This document shows, piece by piece, positions 1 to 10,906 of a stretch of 64,000 nt of DNA. The notes under the pieces are model-generated. The model saw only the letters and a program-made list of their open reading frames with translations, searched no databases and was not told where the DNA came from. The stretch's first letter is position 1; each line of letters begins with the position of its first letter. Source of the stretch: Heterobilharzia americana (Eukaryota > Platyhelminthes > Trematoda > Strigeidida > Schistosomatidae); the NCBI GenBank assembly GCA_944470555.2, contig OX104127.1, positions 89,552,708 to 89,616,707 of the forward strand, given 5' to 3'. The translations under genes and the position numbers were made by a program.

Positions 1-1155
1 AGGGCAAAAGGCTGATCCTTCTTTAGCAGGTTGCTGTGATTGTCCAGTCCTTTTTTGAACAAGTCAACTGATGACCCGGACACCACTTGTTCTGGGAGTC
101 GGTTCCAGGTGCTGATTACTCGACGTCAGAACCAGTACTCTGCTGAGACTACATCCGTTCCTTGCTTTTTATACTCTTTCGCTATGTCATCTAATGTGTT
201 CCTGCCAAGTGGGAAGGAAAAGCTAAGATACATCAGGTCCATAGTCACTTCTTAGAATCCTGTACAGCATAATTAAATCTTCCCCCTATCTGCGGTAGGA
301 CAAAGGGAAGCAGTTCAACTCTCTAAGTCAGTCCTTATAAGTCAGGTCGGCCATTGCAGGGATCATAAGAGTGGCTGCTCTTTGACCTCTTCCCAAAGAT
401 CTGAGTCACCTTTCGGACGAGGATTTTCCTCACGTGTACAGCTTTCTGGTTTAGAATTAGCTAGGGATGTGTGTAAGAGGGCGAACCTAACACCGCTTGT
501 TTTTGTGAATATCCTGTAAAATGCCGGATGTTCTTAGACTCCGAGCTGCAGCCAATCGACAATATGTCATGGTTTTCAAACCATTACTCACTGTGACATC
601 TAGGTCATCGTGGGTCAGTACTGACGGTAGAGGGGTCCCACCAATATCGTGGGTGTTGCCATTCGTGTGTCACATTTACCTGCGTTGATATTCATCGGCC
701 ACTTCTCCGACCAGGCAAACAAGCTGGTTAGATCTGTCTGACATGCACGTATATTCTGGTCATCCCTAATTTCCCGTCAGAGTCGTACATCATTGGCGTA
801 CAGAACGACAGGGAATTTCGTGATACTTGGCAGCTCATTTATGCATAGCAGAAATAGCGAGGGATCAAGGACTGTACCTTGCAGAACCCCACTCTCTACC
901 GGCCTCCAATAGAAGACCTGAGAACCGATCCTTACTCCCTATATCCTACCAACAATGGACTCGCTGATCCATCCAAGTAGATCGCCAGTTATTCCAAAAC
1001 TTTCCACTTTCCCAAGCAACCTGGAATGAGGTACTTTGTCAAACACCTTACTAAAGTCCATGAAAATGACATCTACAGGTATCCGACCATCGTTAGACTT
1101 AACCCAACTTCCTCTTACCATCCAGGGCAAGGGAAACTGCTGCGAACGAGACAAT
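1..1155 (-). pseudogene. CR1-type non-LTR RT and C-terminal relic
   Basis: This is the 3' half of a CR1-like retrotransposon ORF2, read on the minus strand and cut by the window edge. RT motif A is clear at 939-1154 (VDVIFMDFSKVFDKVPHSRL). The next block, about 785-905, reads SGVLQGTVLDPSLFLL and ends at YAND, where an active enzyme has [YF]ADD. Further on, about 1-340, the typical CR1 tail can be read in shifting frames: DLIMLYRILRSDYGPDVS, then WNRLPEQVVSGSSVDLFKK. Several stops and frameshifts and the lost second Asp show it is dead. CR1/Jockey-superfamily RT is established for schistosomes (SR1 is CR1-like); assignment to a named family is not possible here. Confidence 0.75.
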
Positions 1156-1621
1156 ACAGTGTCGTATATTTTTCATGCTTCCAGCTCCAAGTTGTGGTAA
1201 ACAGTGTGAACAACTTAGGGCGATACGCAACCACGCCCTCAAGTCTCTGAGGTTAAAAAACACTAATGGACTGAGCGTATAAAAAACGGCCGTGAATCCA
1301 CCTGCAAACAATTCAAGCAGATATGAGGTCTTTGCAATGAGGCCCTCAAGAGGGACAAACGTCGGTACCAATCCTAGCTCGCCTACACGCTTTTATGGAA
1401 CCCCAAATTCCTTTTGTCCTATGCAATGTTGCTCAGTCAAGCCGAGAAAGGAATCCTCGATTGATGGGTTGCAGTGGACTGATTAGTAGTGACCCTGAAG
1501 CCACGGATGTTTCGGCTGGTCAATATTCGCAGACCTTTTTGCCGTCGATTGCATATGGAAATAATCATGTGAGTCTTGCAGAAATAGGACGACTGTCATC
1601 TACCGGTCTGAGTGTCGGTCA

Positions 1622-3197
1622 ATGCATCGTAAGCTGACAATTTTAGTAAGGGACACGTCTCGGGACCCAGATGAAAGTGATACCACCACCCTTCGTGAAG
1701 AAGTCTCATCGCCCATGAGACCCTTCGGTAGACTATTCACTCATTCCCTTGACCATGGTATTGTGTCTGAACATTGGCAGTCGGTTCATATCACACCGAT
1801 TTCAAGGGGATAGACGAGGCAACCCGACGAAATACAGGCCCGTGACCCTTTTGTTCGTCCCCTCGAAAGTGATGGAATCATTAATTTATAAGGCTTTACG
1901 CCACCATCTGATGTTCATTGGGTGCTTCGAACTCCATCCGCGTAGTTTTGGGGAGGGATATTCTTGTGTCACTAACCTACAAACCTCAGTAGGCAGCTTG
2001 AATTGCATCACTGGGTGTCGAATTAAAATACATCCCATGTAACTGGATTTATATCAGGCTTTCGATCAAATCATCTACAATTATCTCAGCAGCATTCCGA
2101 GGCTAACGGAAACCTGTTCATCGCTAGCAGACTGGTTATTATTATGTTTAGGCGATTGCTCTTGAAGGTGCTGGTGAATTCTGTCAAGTCTAAGGAAATG
2201 AGACCCATCCAGCGAAGTCCGGCAAAGTTTGGCTTCACAGACCTTCCTATTACCCATTTGTATTCATGACTTGCATTTGCAAGTGGCTTCTGAAGTTCCC
2301 CTCTTTACCGATGATGTGAAGCCGTGGACAAAAATGAGAGACGTGGGAGACAGGCTCGTGTTTCAGGACTATTTAATCTAACTTCAACGTTGAGCAGATT
2401 GCAGTGGACTAGCAATCACTTCTGAAAAGTGTAAGGCGATACATATGTGGCATGATATGTACCCAACATTCACACTGGACAGCGTACAGCTGACGGTATA
2501 TCTGACAGAAAATGGTCTTGTCTTCTTATTCTCCCATGACGCGGAATCTCAAGCTAACTGTAACAAAAATGGATTCCGTGCAAATCTGGAACTTGTAACC
2601 TTGTGAAGAGTCTTTGGATAGTTTCGTCGCCAGTGTTTCCACGAAATCTTAAACATTTTCATGCAGTTTCCTTCGGAATTTAAGACTTTCGCTCTTCCTC
2701 AACTTAAGAAAGGTGAGAAACGCCTGGAACGTGTTCACAGGCATCAAACTGAATCCATGTGTGAACTTAGGTCCAAGCCATACGAGGACCATATGGTAGA
2801 ATGGAATCCATATCCCAATGAATGCAGACAGCCGAGACGTGGCCTGATGGTGACATACAGCATTTTAAACACTTCAGGTCATCCACCTCAGCACTCGCTT
2901 AAACTGAGCTCCAGTGCTAACCCCTGGAAAAACACGCAGAAGTTAGGATTTGAACGTGGTGGGACAGATATCAGGTGTAACGTTTGCTCCCTATGCATTG
3001 ATAATGCTTGTAATGTTATTGTTGTGGAAACTGTTCGGGCAACATCATTGGGGTCCTTCAACAAACTTGATTTCCATTCAGACAGCATGATCGTACAGAC
3101 TGAGTCAATAACAGGCAGGTTTTCTTTGTCTTTCCCATTATTCGACTTTAAACCTGGGTCTCCTGACACAGGACTAGTGGACGACGGATTTTAGGCA
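1622..3197 (+). pseudogene. CR1-type RT and C-terminal relic, opposite strand to the first
   Basis: A plus-strand CR1-like ORF2 fragment lies head to head with the minus-strand relic at 1-1155. Finger and palm blocks read NPTKYRPVTLLFVPSKVMES (about 1,815-1,880) and LDLYQAFDQIIYNYL (about 2,042-2,090), then FTDDVKPW at the catalytic motif near 2,310, where [FY]ADD has become FTDD. The last part, 2,661-3,194, is still open for 177 residues. It resembles the CR1 C-terminus (RRGLMVTYSILNTSGHP, then a serine-rich block and GSFNKLDFH). It is frameshifted between blocks, with no intact upstream ORF. The order thumb, C-terminal block, stop agrees with a normal 3' half of the element. Confidence 0.7.
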
Positions 3198-4404
3198 CGA
3201 AAGCCAGTCGCGTAAAAGCTTTTTCCATTCCACCACCAGTTGTCTGTAACGATCTAAGGCCATTTGAAATGATACCCCAAAACCGATGGTTTGCATTTCA
3301 GAGAAATTCGACATAAGCCTTGACTTCATAGTTTTAGCGGAACTATTCGGTTGAAGACAAACAGTTAAACTTCTATGCCGCCCGGCACATTGTCATGCTG
3401 CGGTTTGTTGCTCAGTCACAGTCCCTCTGCATAGGTGGCTCATGCAAAATGATATAACGGTGCGATCCAAAAATACACGATTCCTATGTGGTTGATAAAT
3501 CGTCACTTCTTGGTCGCATACTTGTGGGTATCCGACAGATATCAAGGACTCGTATTTGGTACGTACATTTACCTCTGTTGCATCCAAAACTTCTGAACTG
3601 ACAGACCCGCCCCTTTTCATCAATAATAATTATAAACACAGTAAGGTGATGGATAACTAGGGTTTCTACACACATCAGATTTTTACAAGGATGGATCTCA
3701 TCCTTATTTGGCAAAAGAGAGGAACATGGGATAAATGTCAAATGTGTTATTAAAAGCGGTCCGCTTTCAGTAAAGAGAGATGATAACTTGTACACCACAT
3801 AATTTAACGACACCAAAAGTTGTCTGATTAAGTGAACCCTATAGGCTCAAAGCAGTGTAATATTTTTACCACGTAAGTTGATTCGACTTCGTAATTAGTA
3901 GAAATTAACTTAGTTTTACCTATGGGAAAGTAAACAGATGAGAGTGCAGCGTGAGAAGAGATAGTAGGCATTCCAGTGTGGAACTCTGGAAAATCACCAA
4001 TGCACTACGGGTCGAAATTTCAGGAAACGTGTGCACTGCAGCCCTGATGTTGACAGCGAAAACCGTTGTAATCCTTCTTTGACTACACAGTGTGATGGGA
4101 TGAACAACAGCCTTAGTAGCGCAATCTCTACGAACCTGAAAGTCGTGTTTACACCAATTATCAACCAAGTTGATATTGCTTTGGAAAATCCCGCAGATAA
4201 AGACTTTCTGTGCCTCAAAATGGGGTAGGATGTATGGGTGAATAAATAAAAGACTTGTTTACTATACCTACTGCTCTGCACAGTACGGAAACCAGGCCAG
4301 AGTTTGCCAAAGCTGAGCTTGTAGTTGTCCCATTACGTGTGGCTGTTGTTTGGGAATTAAAATCAAGGGTCAGCGAAATCTGTTCCGGGATTCAGTGAGT
4401 TGAA
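3198..4404. other. No confident gene
   Basis: Minus-strand frames at 3,393-3,816 and 3,994-4,281 are open but unassigned. A short stretch near 3,700 (SLLPNKDEI) faintly recalls the start of a CR1 endonuclease domain. It lies on the wrong side of the endonuclease fragment at 4,405-4,881 to be collinear with it, so I do not call it. Confidence 0.4.
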
Positions 4405-4881
4405 TCACTTCCCGCAATTATTGCATGTCTTGTACGGGGGGGCGTAGGATATTAATGGATCAAAGTTGTTGGCTACCAAGGCTGGTATAACCTCTTCACA
4501 TACGGGCAGAAAAAGACCGAGCACAGTGTTATTTCTAGCGCGGACAATGTCACCAATCACATTTCTTCCAAAGTCCTCGAGAACGCTGTAGCCGGTCGAG
4601 GAGCTATTTTGTACAATATCCCTGAAAAAACGCCCATCAAAGTCGTTGAAAACATACTTCATAAGGCCGCTGTTGTGCTTGACATTCCATGTAGTCGCTT
4701 TAGGCTCTCCAAAAAGCAACAGAAATTCTGTTATCCGGTCTTCACATGTTTTGAGAGCCAGCAAGTAGCTGCTAGACTCATCGAATCTCATGATACTAAC
4801 GTTTCTGACGCGAAATTTTGAAATGTAAGAATACTTTACGGAAAAACCGTCAATCGACGGGGAACGTGCCAGCCCAGTCAA
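4405..4881 (-). pseudogene. CR1-type AP-endonuclease domain fragment
   Basis: A 158-residue minus-strand frame matches the second half of a CR1-type apurinic endonuclease, the enzyme that nicks the target DNA in non-LTR retrotransposition. The order of blocks fits: SSYLLALKTCEDRITEFLLL, then a GDFNA-like position degraded to FGEPKATTW, then FFRDIVQNS, GRNVIGDIVRARNNTVLG and a degenerate SDHxPL-like end (NNFDPLISY). The catalytic GDFN and SDH motifs are both damaged, so it is inactive. No RT follows in the minus direction before RTE or CR1 material of other families. It is an isolated fragment. The family call is by pattern and moderately sure. Confidence 0.5.
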
Positions 4882-5092
4882 GGTGCAGGCGCTAAAATGC
4901 CCGATAGCCGTCTAGAATCGTTTCGTGGTTCAAGTAAGATCACGGAGTTGTAATCGTCCCTAAGCGTTACACTAAATTCATCTCCAAAATCGCAATCATT
5001 TGTCACTGCTGATTATTCATCAACGGAAACTAAAAATCATTTATACATATAAAAATAAAAAACACCCGTACACATAATCATTAGTATTATTA

Positions 5093-5547
5093 TTATTTGT
5101 TCCTTGAGTTCCTAGTGGAACATACGACTTCACTACCACGTCTCCATTCCACTCTCTTCCCTGCAATCTTTCCAACCTGACTCCACAACTGTCCAGAAAC
5201 CCTCATTTCTTCCTCACACCATCTAATCCATGTCAACCTCGACTCGGAGGCCCAACTCGCAGTTCCCCGTCTCGGTTCCACTCGAGCGACTGGCCTGGAG
5301 CGTGATGTCCACATTCGGTATTCTCAGTGTATGCCTAATCCAATCCATCTCCACTTCCTTCTGCATAGTTGTTCAGTGACACGCTCTTGCTTGGTTCCTT
5401 AACAGCCACATTGAGTTCCTTGTTGCTAATTCTCTCTGGCCATATGATCCTCAGCAACCAGCCAGCGTAAACACTTGTTGATGGATATCTGTAGTTTGTC
5501 GGAAATCCCTTTCGTAACGCACCAAGTCTCTGGACCATCACATACAA
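5093..5547 (-). pseudogene. RTE copy A C-terminal domain
   Basis: The end of the RTE polyprotein is recognisable by its arginine- and tryptophan-rich tail: at 5,335-5,547 a thumb block (RIIWPERISNKEL), then at 5,093-5,314 TWIRWCEEEMRVSGQLWSQV and WRRGSEVVCSTRN just before a stop. This matches the conserved C-terminus that follows the RT in RTE-type elements. It is directly followed by the 3' terminal AATAAT-rich tail. A frameshift separates the two blocks. Confidence 0.7.
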
Positions 5548-6196
5548 GCACTGACTTGACGTCGGTGTTGAAAATCCACATCATGTTCCACATGCTGAGT
5601 GCAGTGCAGTAGATCTCAACAATGGTTTCAGGCTAATGAACGCCTATCTTGTTTTTCCGATCCTGACTTTGACGTCCTCGTCTGTGCCACCGCCTGTAGT
5701 TGAAACGATGCTCCCCTGCCTACATAGGTGAAAGAGGCTACTTCCTTTACGTTTCTACCGTTGATGGTGACTGCAGCTCGTTGTTGTTGTTGTTATTGTT
5801 GGTTGGTTGGGTATCTCCATCACCTCTGTCTTCTCTACGTTCACTTGAAATCATGTCTTCTTTCGCTGCCTCTTCTGCCAACTTGTTAGTTTTCGCCTGT
5901 AGATCTTCAAGTTTGTGTAACATTAGACGTAAGTCATCGGTGGCGAAGTCCAAATCTTCTAGGTTCTTCCCCGCGGTCCAACCATTGTGTCTCCCTCTTC
6001 TCGCTCCTCACTGTTTGCTGCATGGTCCACTCGAGTCTACCACAATCAGGAAGTTATTGGGTGATAGTAGGCGGCAGCCTTGTCTTACTCCTGTCTTCAC
6101 TTAAAAGGCGTCACTGAGCTTTCCATTGTCAATTACTTGGCTGGCATGTGGCGTCCCCACATAGTTGTTGAATGAGATTCATACAGGTTTGTGGCA

Positions 6197-6790
6197 CTAA
6201 AACCGTAGTGTTGAAACAACTGCCTGCCAAGTTACTTGTCGATCGACGCTGTCAAAAGCCTTTTCAAAGTCTATGAAGTTGAGGTAGAGAGTTGACTGCC
6301 ATTCTATACTCTGTTCCATGATGACGTGTAGCGTAGCGTTGCAATTTGGTCCGCACATGATTTGTACTTCCTCAATCCAGCCAGCCAGCCAGCCAGCCTG
6401 CTCCGGTCGTAGTCTTGAATCCAGTGCATCCTTTAGTCTCTCCAGGATGATGTGGCTTAATATCTTGTTTGGGGTAGACAACAGTATAGTTCCTCGCAAA
6501 TTCATGCGAAGTCTTAGGTCTCCCTTCTTCGGGAGTTTGACAAGACGACCCTTCCTCTTAATCTGCAGGTACCTTTCCTTCCTTCCTTCCAAACTTTCTG
6601 CAGTAGTGGAGTGAGCATGTCCGCTGCTGTCTCTGCGTCTGTTCTCAGTGCCTCTGGCGGAATTCCATCTGGTCCTGCTGCTCTCCCGAATTTCAGCAGT
6701 TTTATGGCGTTCGGGACTTCTGCTTTTTTCGGAGGGCCTGCGTTCACTGGCAGTTTTGCCGCTGCTGGTGGTATTTCTGGCGAAGTGCAA
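6197..6790 (-). pseudogene. RTE copy A reverse transcriptase domain
   Basis: The palm of the RT is readable for 197 codons in two overlapping frames. 6,514-6,747 holds KFGRAAGPDGIPPEAL, the RTE finger motif. 6,197-6,790 continues with LRPEQAGWLAGWIEEVQIM and motif A, LNFIDFEKAFDSVDRQVTW. A TGGC tetranucleotide run has expanded inside the QAGFR-like block and replaced the usual GFR by repeated Gly-Trp-Leu-Ala. The following motifs B and C lie downstream in other frames; the [YF]ADD equivalent near 5,950 is DFATDD. The copy is inactive. Confidence 0.75.
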
Positions 6791-7545
6791 GTGGTGGTGG
6801 GGGTGGTGGATTCAATAGCTTTGTGAAGTGGTCACCCCATCATTTCCTTTGTTTCTCTTCTTCGGTAACTAGCTTTCCTTCACTATCTCTCATTGGTATC
6901 ATCTGCGTTGATCTCTTCCCTCCCTGATAGTAACCTGGTTATTTGACACAATGTTGTCAGGTCCCAGTCTCTCCTACCTGCAGCCTGTCCTGCTTCACCT
7001 GCCAGTGTGTCGTAGAAGCGCCTTTCCTCTTAGCGCACACTTCTTCACTTCCTTGTCCAGTGTTTTATACGTTGGACTTAGTTTCTCTTCTCGTTGTTCA
7101 TCCATGCCTGCACTGCACTGGTTCATCTTCTGCTTCACCATCACCACCTTCCTCTCCTTCCTCCATCACCTTCTATGTGTCCGTCGAGATCCATTCCATT
7201 CCTTGCCTCGTTTCTTCTTCCCTCCTAACACAGTTGTGCAGGTTTCATTCCGCATAGCTTCAAAGAGTTCCAGTGTTCACTCACACAGGTTTCTTCACGG
7301 ATGTTGCTCGATATCTCCCATTTTGTCCCGATGACTGGCTGACTGACTGACACGAGGATGTCCCGTGTACTTTCGTCCTTCAGTTTCTGTTCTGGGTCTT
7401 CAACTTGAACTGTGGTCTATCACCAACTTCTTTCAAGGTTTTCAACTTCATTCGGAAGGTTCCTTGCACTAGATAGCGAGAGGTGTGAACCTACATCTGC
7501 TCCCCTCCTTGACACTGTGTCAAGTTGGCTGCCTCTCCACTTTCT

Positions 7546-8314
7546 TCACATTGAGATGAAGTTGATCCGATTTTTAGTGTCTCCTGGTGTCTTGTCCATA
7601 CAAGTCCATGTCGCTTTGTGGATATCCTTGCGCTTGTGCACACTGCCTCCAATCATCAAATCGTTGAATGCACAGAATTCTGCAAACAGTTCTTCATTCT
7701 CGTTCATTTCACCGAGAGCTTCTCGACCCATTGTCAGTTCTCTTCCTGTCTTGTCCGCTCCCAGTTTCGCATTCATGTCACCTATTAGGATGAATTTTGA
7801 TGTCACCCACTGCAGTGTTATTCAGTACTGATTGCAGTTGTCTGTTGAATTCCTCCTTCTTCTATTCATCTGCATTATTTGTAGGTGCTTAACGTAGCAT
7901 TGAATGGTCGTGACTTTCCTTCCTTTTGGGTTGAATCTTGGTGTCATTATCCCGATGCAAGTGGATATTGGTTCCCACTGTATGAGAGCCTTCGATGCTC
8001 TCGGGGATATCAGGATAGCCACTCGAAAACCCAGTGTGCTGTGCTCGTGGTTGTCGTCTGGGTGACAACATCGGAGTCGATTATTGATTCTCCAGTTGAC
8101 ATTTTGGAGAGTCCACTTCCATTTCACCTGCAGGTTCTTCGCAGATTCCTAGCCTAGCACTTCTATACCATACCTTCCCATCTCTTTGGCAATCTGGGCA
8201 GCCTTGATAGCTTAATACACGATGCAGACATTCCATGCTCACAGTCTTACTTTCGCTTTCATCGAGAGAAGATAAGATACATCGGCCAATTGGCTTCCCG
8301 AAAGCCTTCACCAA
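7546..8314 (-). pseudogene. RTE copy A endonuclease domain
   Basis: The N-terminal endonuclease of copy A is split over several frames between 8,314 and 7,546. The part at 7,546-7,806 reads FILIGDMNAKLGADKTGREL, the GDxNA/GDMNAKLG catalytic block of RTE-type AP endonucleases, followed by NDLMIGGSVHKRKDIHKATW, which is the usual block before the SDH motif. The upstream block at 8,081-8,314 starts the domain and runs out of frame into 7,889-8,071. The domain would nick chromosomal DNA to prime reverse transcription. No single frame covers it, so it is a pseudogene. Confidence 0.75.
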
Positions 8315-8510
8315 CCGGCGTCATTTCGTCTCTCCGATTCCACTGAGGAATAAGTTTGTTTTTATGTTTTGTATTTTGTCTGTGCTTTGAAGTTTCTGTT
8401 GCGGTTGGACTGGCTTTACGGGGTATGGTTGCTAGCCCTTTGCCCAACCTTCCCTCTTTACCTGGGCTTGGGACCGGTTAGTAACTAGTGAACTAGTTAA
8501 CCGGGCGAGG

Positions 8511-8913
8511 TTATATGATTGTGACCTACTCCCTGATAATCAGCCGTTCGTGGCAATTCAGCCTCTCTATGACTCTTTGAGACCCATTACTTGTAGTCAG
8601 GCCGGTAAACGGAGGCGATGATATGGAGATTATTATGCTATGTAAGATTGCCACTACGCCAATCGAGACATTAATGTTACGCTATGGGTTCTATGCTGCC
8701 CCGTACTGCCTAGTTAATTAGTCATTCGTCCCTTGAGAACCCATTTTTTGGCCATATCCTCCTCCCATGCACTGTCTGCGACGGTAATTGCTGACAATGT
8801 ACCCCAGGAATAAATGACTTCAATTGACACTAACTGTACAGGTGTAACTCAACGCCAACTTGTGATCGGTTGCGGATTAATGACGATAACCATTTCCCTA
8901 GCGAGGATTGGAG
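8511..8913. other. Unassigned spacer between copy A and the next relic
   Basis: About 400 bp of mixed-composition sequence. I see no reading frame, repeat copy or RNA structure that I can support. Confidence 0.5.
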
Positions 8914-9620
8914 TCAATATGGCACCACTCTAAACGTAAGAACTTCTTGACTGACGGTATCAAAAGCCTTGCTGAGGTCGAAGTATGCCGCTGTCATTAA
9001 TCTTATCACCACTGCTACTGCTATTACCACCGCGACTGCCCCTACTGCCACTACTATCATGCAAGCATCTTTTAGTGACGAAATATATTCATAATGTTCC
9101 AGGGGACAGATTGTGCATGAGCACTGCCTCATGGAGTCATCCTGGGAAGAAATTGTGGGTTCCTTCTGAAGAGGGAATCGAGAAACAGCGTCTTTAACTA
9201 GCTTTTCTAGGACGCCCGAGAAAACCCGGGTTGTCGTAATGGGTTCGTAGATTGCAGCTCATGGGCGTGATCGTGGTTTGAACCTAGGTATGACGTTCGC
9301 CGTTTTCCACGCTTCGGAATGGATTCTGGTAGACGAAGATATGGAGAAAACTTTAAGGAGATGGAGCGGGGTATCTTTGCTGCAACATATTTGGAAGCTA
9401 GAAGGTATTATATATGGCCCCGGACCTTTTGGACACTTTAATGCAGCTATAGTCCCACTTACGCCCTCCTGTATTAGAGAAATATCTCTTATGGAGCGAA
9501 GTGTTTGAAGAGTGAATTAAGGTAAAGATGCATTTTCATCACAAATATATAAATTCGGATAGAGTGCATTTAAAGCCCCGCATATATCCGGATTTAAGTT
9601 CAGCTTCTGCTTCTCGTTTT
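8914..9620 (-). pseudogene. CR1-type RT N-terminal fragment
   Basis: Minus-strand RT finger and motif A blocks can be joined by eye across frames: LKCPKGPGPYIIPSSF (about 9,400-9,450), then ANVIPRFKPRSRP and VFSGVLEKLVKDAV, and finally TAAYFDLSKAFDTVSQEVLT at 8,914-9,132. The last is a good CR1/Jockey motif A. Before it an alternating Val/Ala stretch marks a microsatellite-like expansion (about 9,000-9,055). The RT breaks off right after motif A, so motifs B and C are missing. It follows the ORF1 region with no endonuclease in between. Confidence 0.65.
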
Positions 9621-10695
9621 TTAATTCGATCGGCAAGACCCAAGTCCTTTCGCTCGAACACTCCAGATCATTGAAGCCTGCGGGCATTTTTCAGAATCTC
9701 ATCTGTTGACTTGAACACGACTTTAAGTAGCGAAACCTGTTTTCAGTAATGACTTCCTCCTGTTTGCCTAGCCCATACATTTCTTGGGTGGGGTGACCCC
9801 TGGCATGTTTCCCAATAAAAGCTGGTTGATCAAACCTTGTACCTTGACAAGGTCATGCCCGAAACATTTACATGGTTCTGGGTCTCTACTCTCTTCCACT
9901 CAGTGGAAGATTACGGACCTTTTCAGGATCTCTACGTTGTCTTTGCTTTGTGGAGTGATGATAGCTGGTTTGACGACCGCTACTGGCTTCTTGGCGTGCC
10001 ATTTAGACTTAGTTACTTGCCATTTTTCATAGTCGGGTATGCAAGGTTTGCTAAAGCCCGGCCCTATGTCCTTGACGCCGAGAGCTTCAGGACGGACTTG
10101 CATCTCACACTGTCTAATTCTTATCAATGATTGGGTCGCCAAGCTAGATACGACCTGCTGCCTGCATGGTCCCGTAGTTGGCACTGATAGTGCTTCACTC
10201 CTGTTTCTTTCGCCTGAAGCAGGCATAGTCGTATGGTCAGAAGTTTTCAGGCTGGGTCCGCCTGCCCTGGGAATGCGAGAACCAGAAGATACTCGCTTCA
10301 CCGTGCTTGGTGTAGTTTTTTCAAAGTCGCTGTCAGCAAACCTGGTGGGTAGTTTGCGCACTCGACTTACAGCTTGTCGTGGGACGTTCTTGAAGTTTTG
10401 CATAACAGCCTGTGTCAATGGATGCTGTATCGTTATCACTGTCACAGTTATCTGCTTTGACTTTCGACGATAGTTTCTTAGTTATCGTATTCGGAAGTGC
10501 ATTTGCTTCTTCTACCAGAGTACTAATATCCGAGCAGCATAAGGTACAAAATCACAAACTTCCCGCGTTGCTGTACATATTATATGATGAGGGTGTGAAA
10601 CTTGTGTGGTTGTCACGGAACCGAGTCTAACATTTGATACACTGCATACATGAGGCCACTTTGAAGGGGAACCCGGCCCCACCACAACCATATTT
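9600..10695 (-). pseudogene. CR1-type ORF1 relic with PHD-like zinc finger
   Basis: Upstream of the RT fragment on the minus strand is an ORF1-like region. At about 10,530-10,690 cysteines are spaced like a PHD or RING finger (CGGAGFPFKVASCMQCIKC, then later FCTLCC), followed by a polar stretch. At 9,900-10,445 there is a 181-residue basic, Ser/Thr/Pro-rich frame with no recognised fold. Near 9,600-9,740 the typical ORF1 end appears (DEILKNARRLQ, then KREAEAELKSG). PHD fingers in ORF1 are established for CR1 elements. ORF1 products bind element RNA. Here a stop in the finger and frameshifts break it. Confidence 0.6.
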
Positions 10696-10906
10696 AGAAT
10701 AATTTTGGTTAACCGTGTAGCAGAAACTACAGAAATTCACCCAGCAAAAGTTCCTGGCTCACTTTAATTAAGTAGTATCCTAATTAGAGCAAAAATATGA
10801 CAGCCTTTACTGTGTAAACACAAAAAATGCCAAGAATCTAGCAAAACGTGAAAAGTCGCTTCCCTTTTCAGACAGCGCCAGGAAGTAACTGAATTTTCAA
10901 AGAATC

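Larger units (their letters stand above)
5046..8510 (-). mobile_element. RTE-type retrotransposon copy A (full length, defective)
   Basis: A minus-strand insertion of about 3,465 bp whose ends I can place by comparison with copy B. The 5' end starts CCTCGCC at 8,510. The 3' end lies past a (TAATAAT) stretch, in a T-rich tail. TATAA flanks both ends (8,511-8,515 and 5,041-5,045 on the plus strand as TTATA), consistent with a target-site duplication. It carries endonuclease, RT and C-terminal domains in the RTE order (schistosome RTE families include SR2), all interrupted by stops and frameshifts. Compared with copy B it keeps about 220 bp that B has lost near 6,575-6,800. It is a dead copy, a few percent diverged from B. 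Confidence 0.8.

Noticed and set aside
5700..6104. 134-codon plus-strand frame, repeated at 22,815-23,216 and 27,325-27,726 on the minus strand
   Set aside because: It is the antisense of the RTE C-terminal half in each copy; the sense strand has the known domains.
6943..7334. Plus-strand Ser/Leu-rich frames, also present antisense at 21,800-22,190
   Set aside because: Antisense of the linker between endonuclease and RT in RTE copies A and B.
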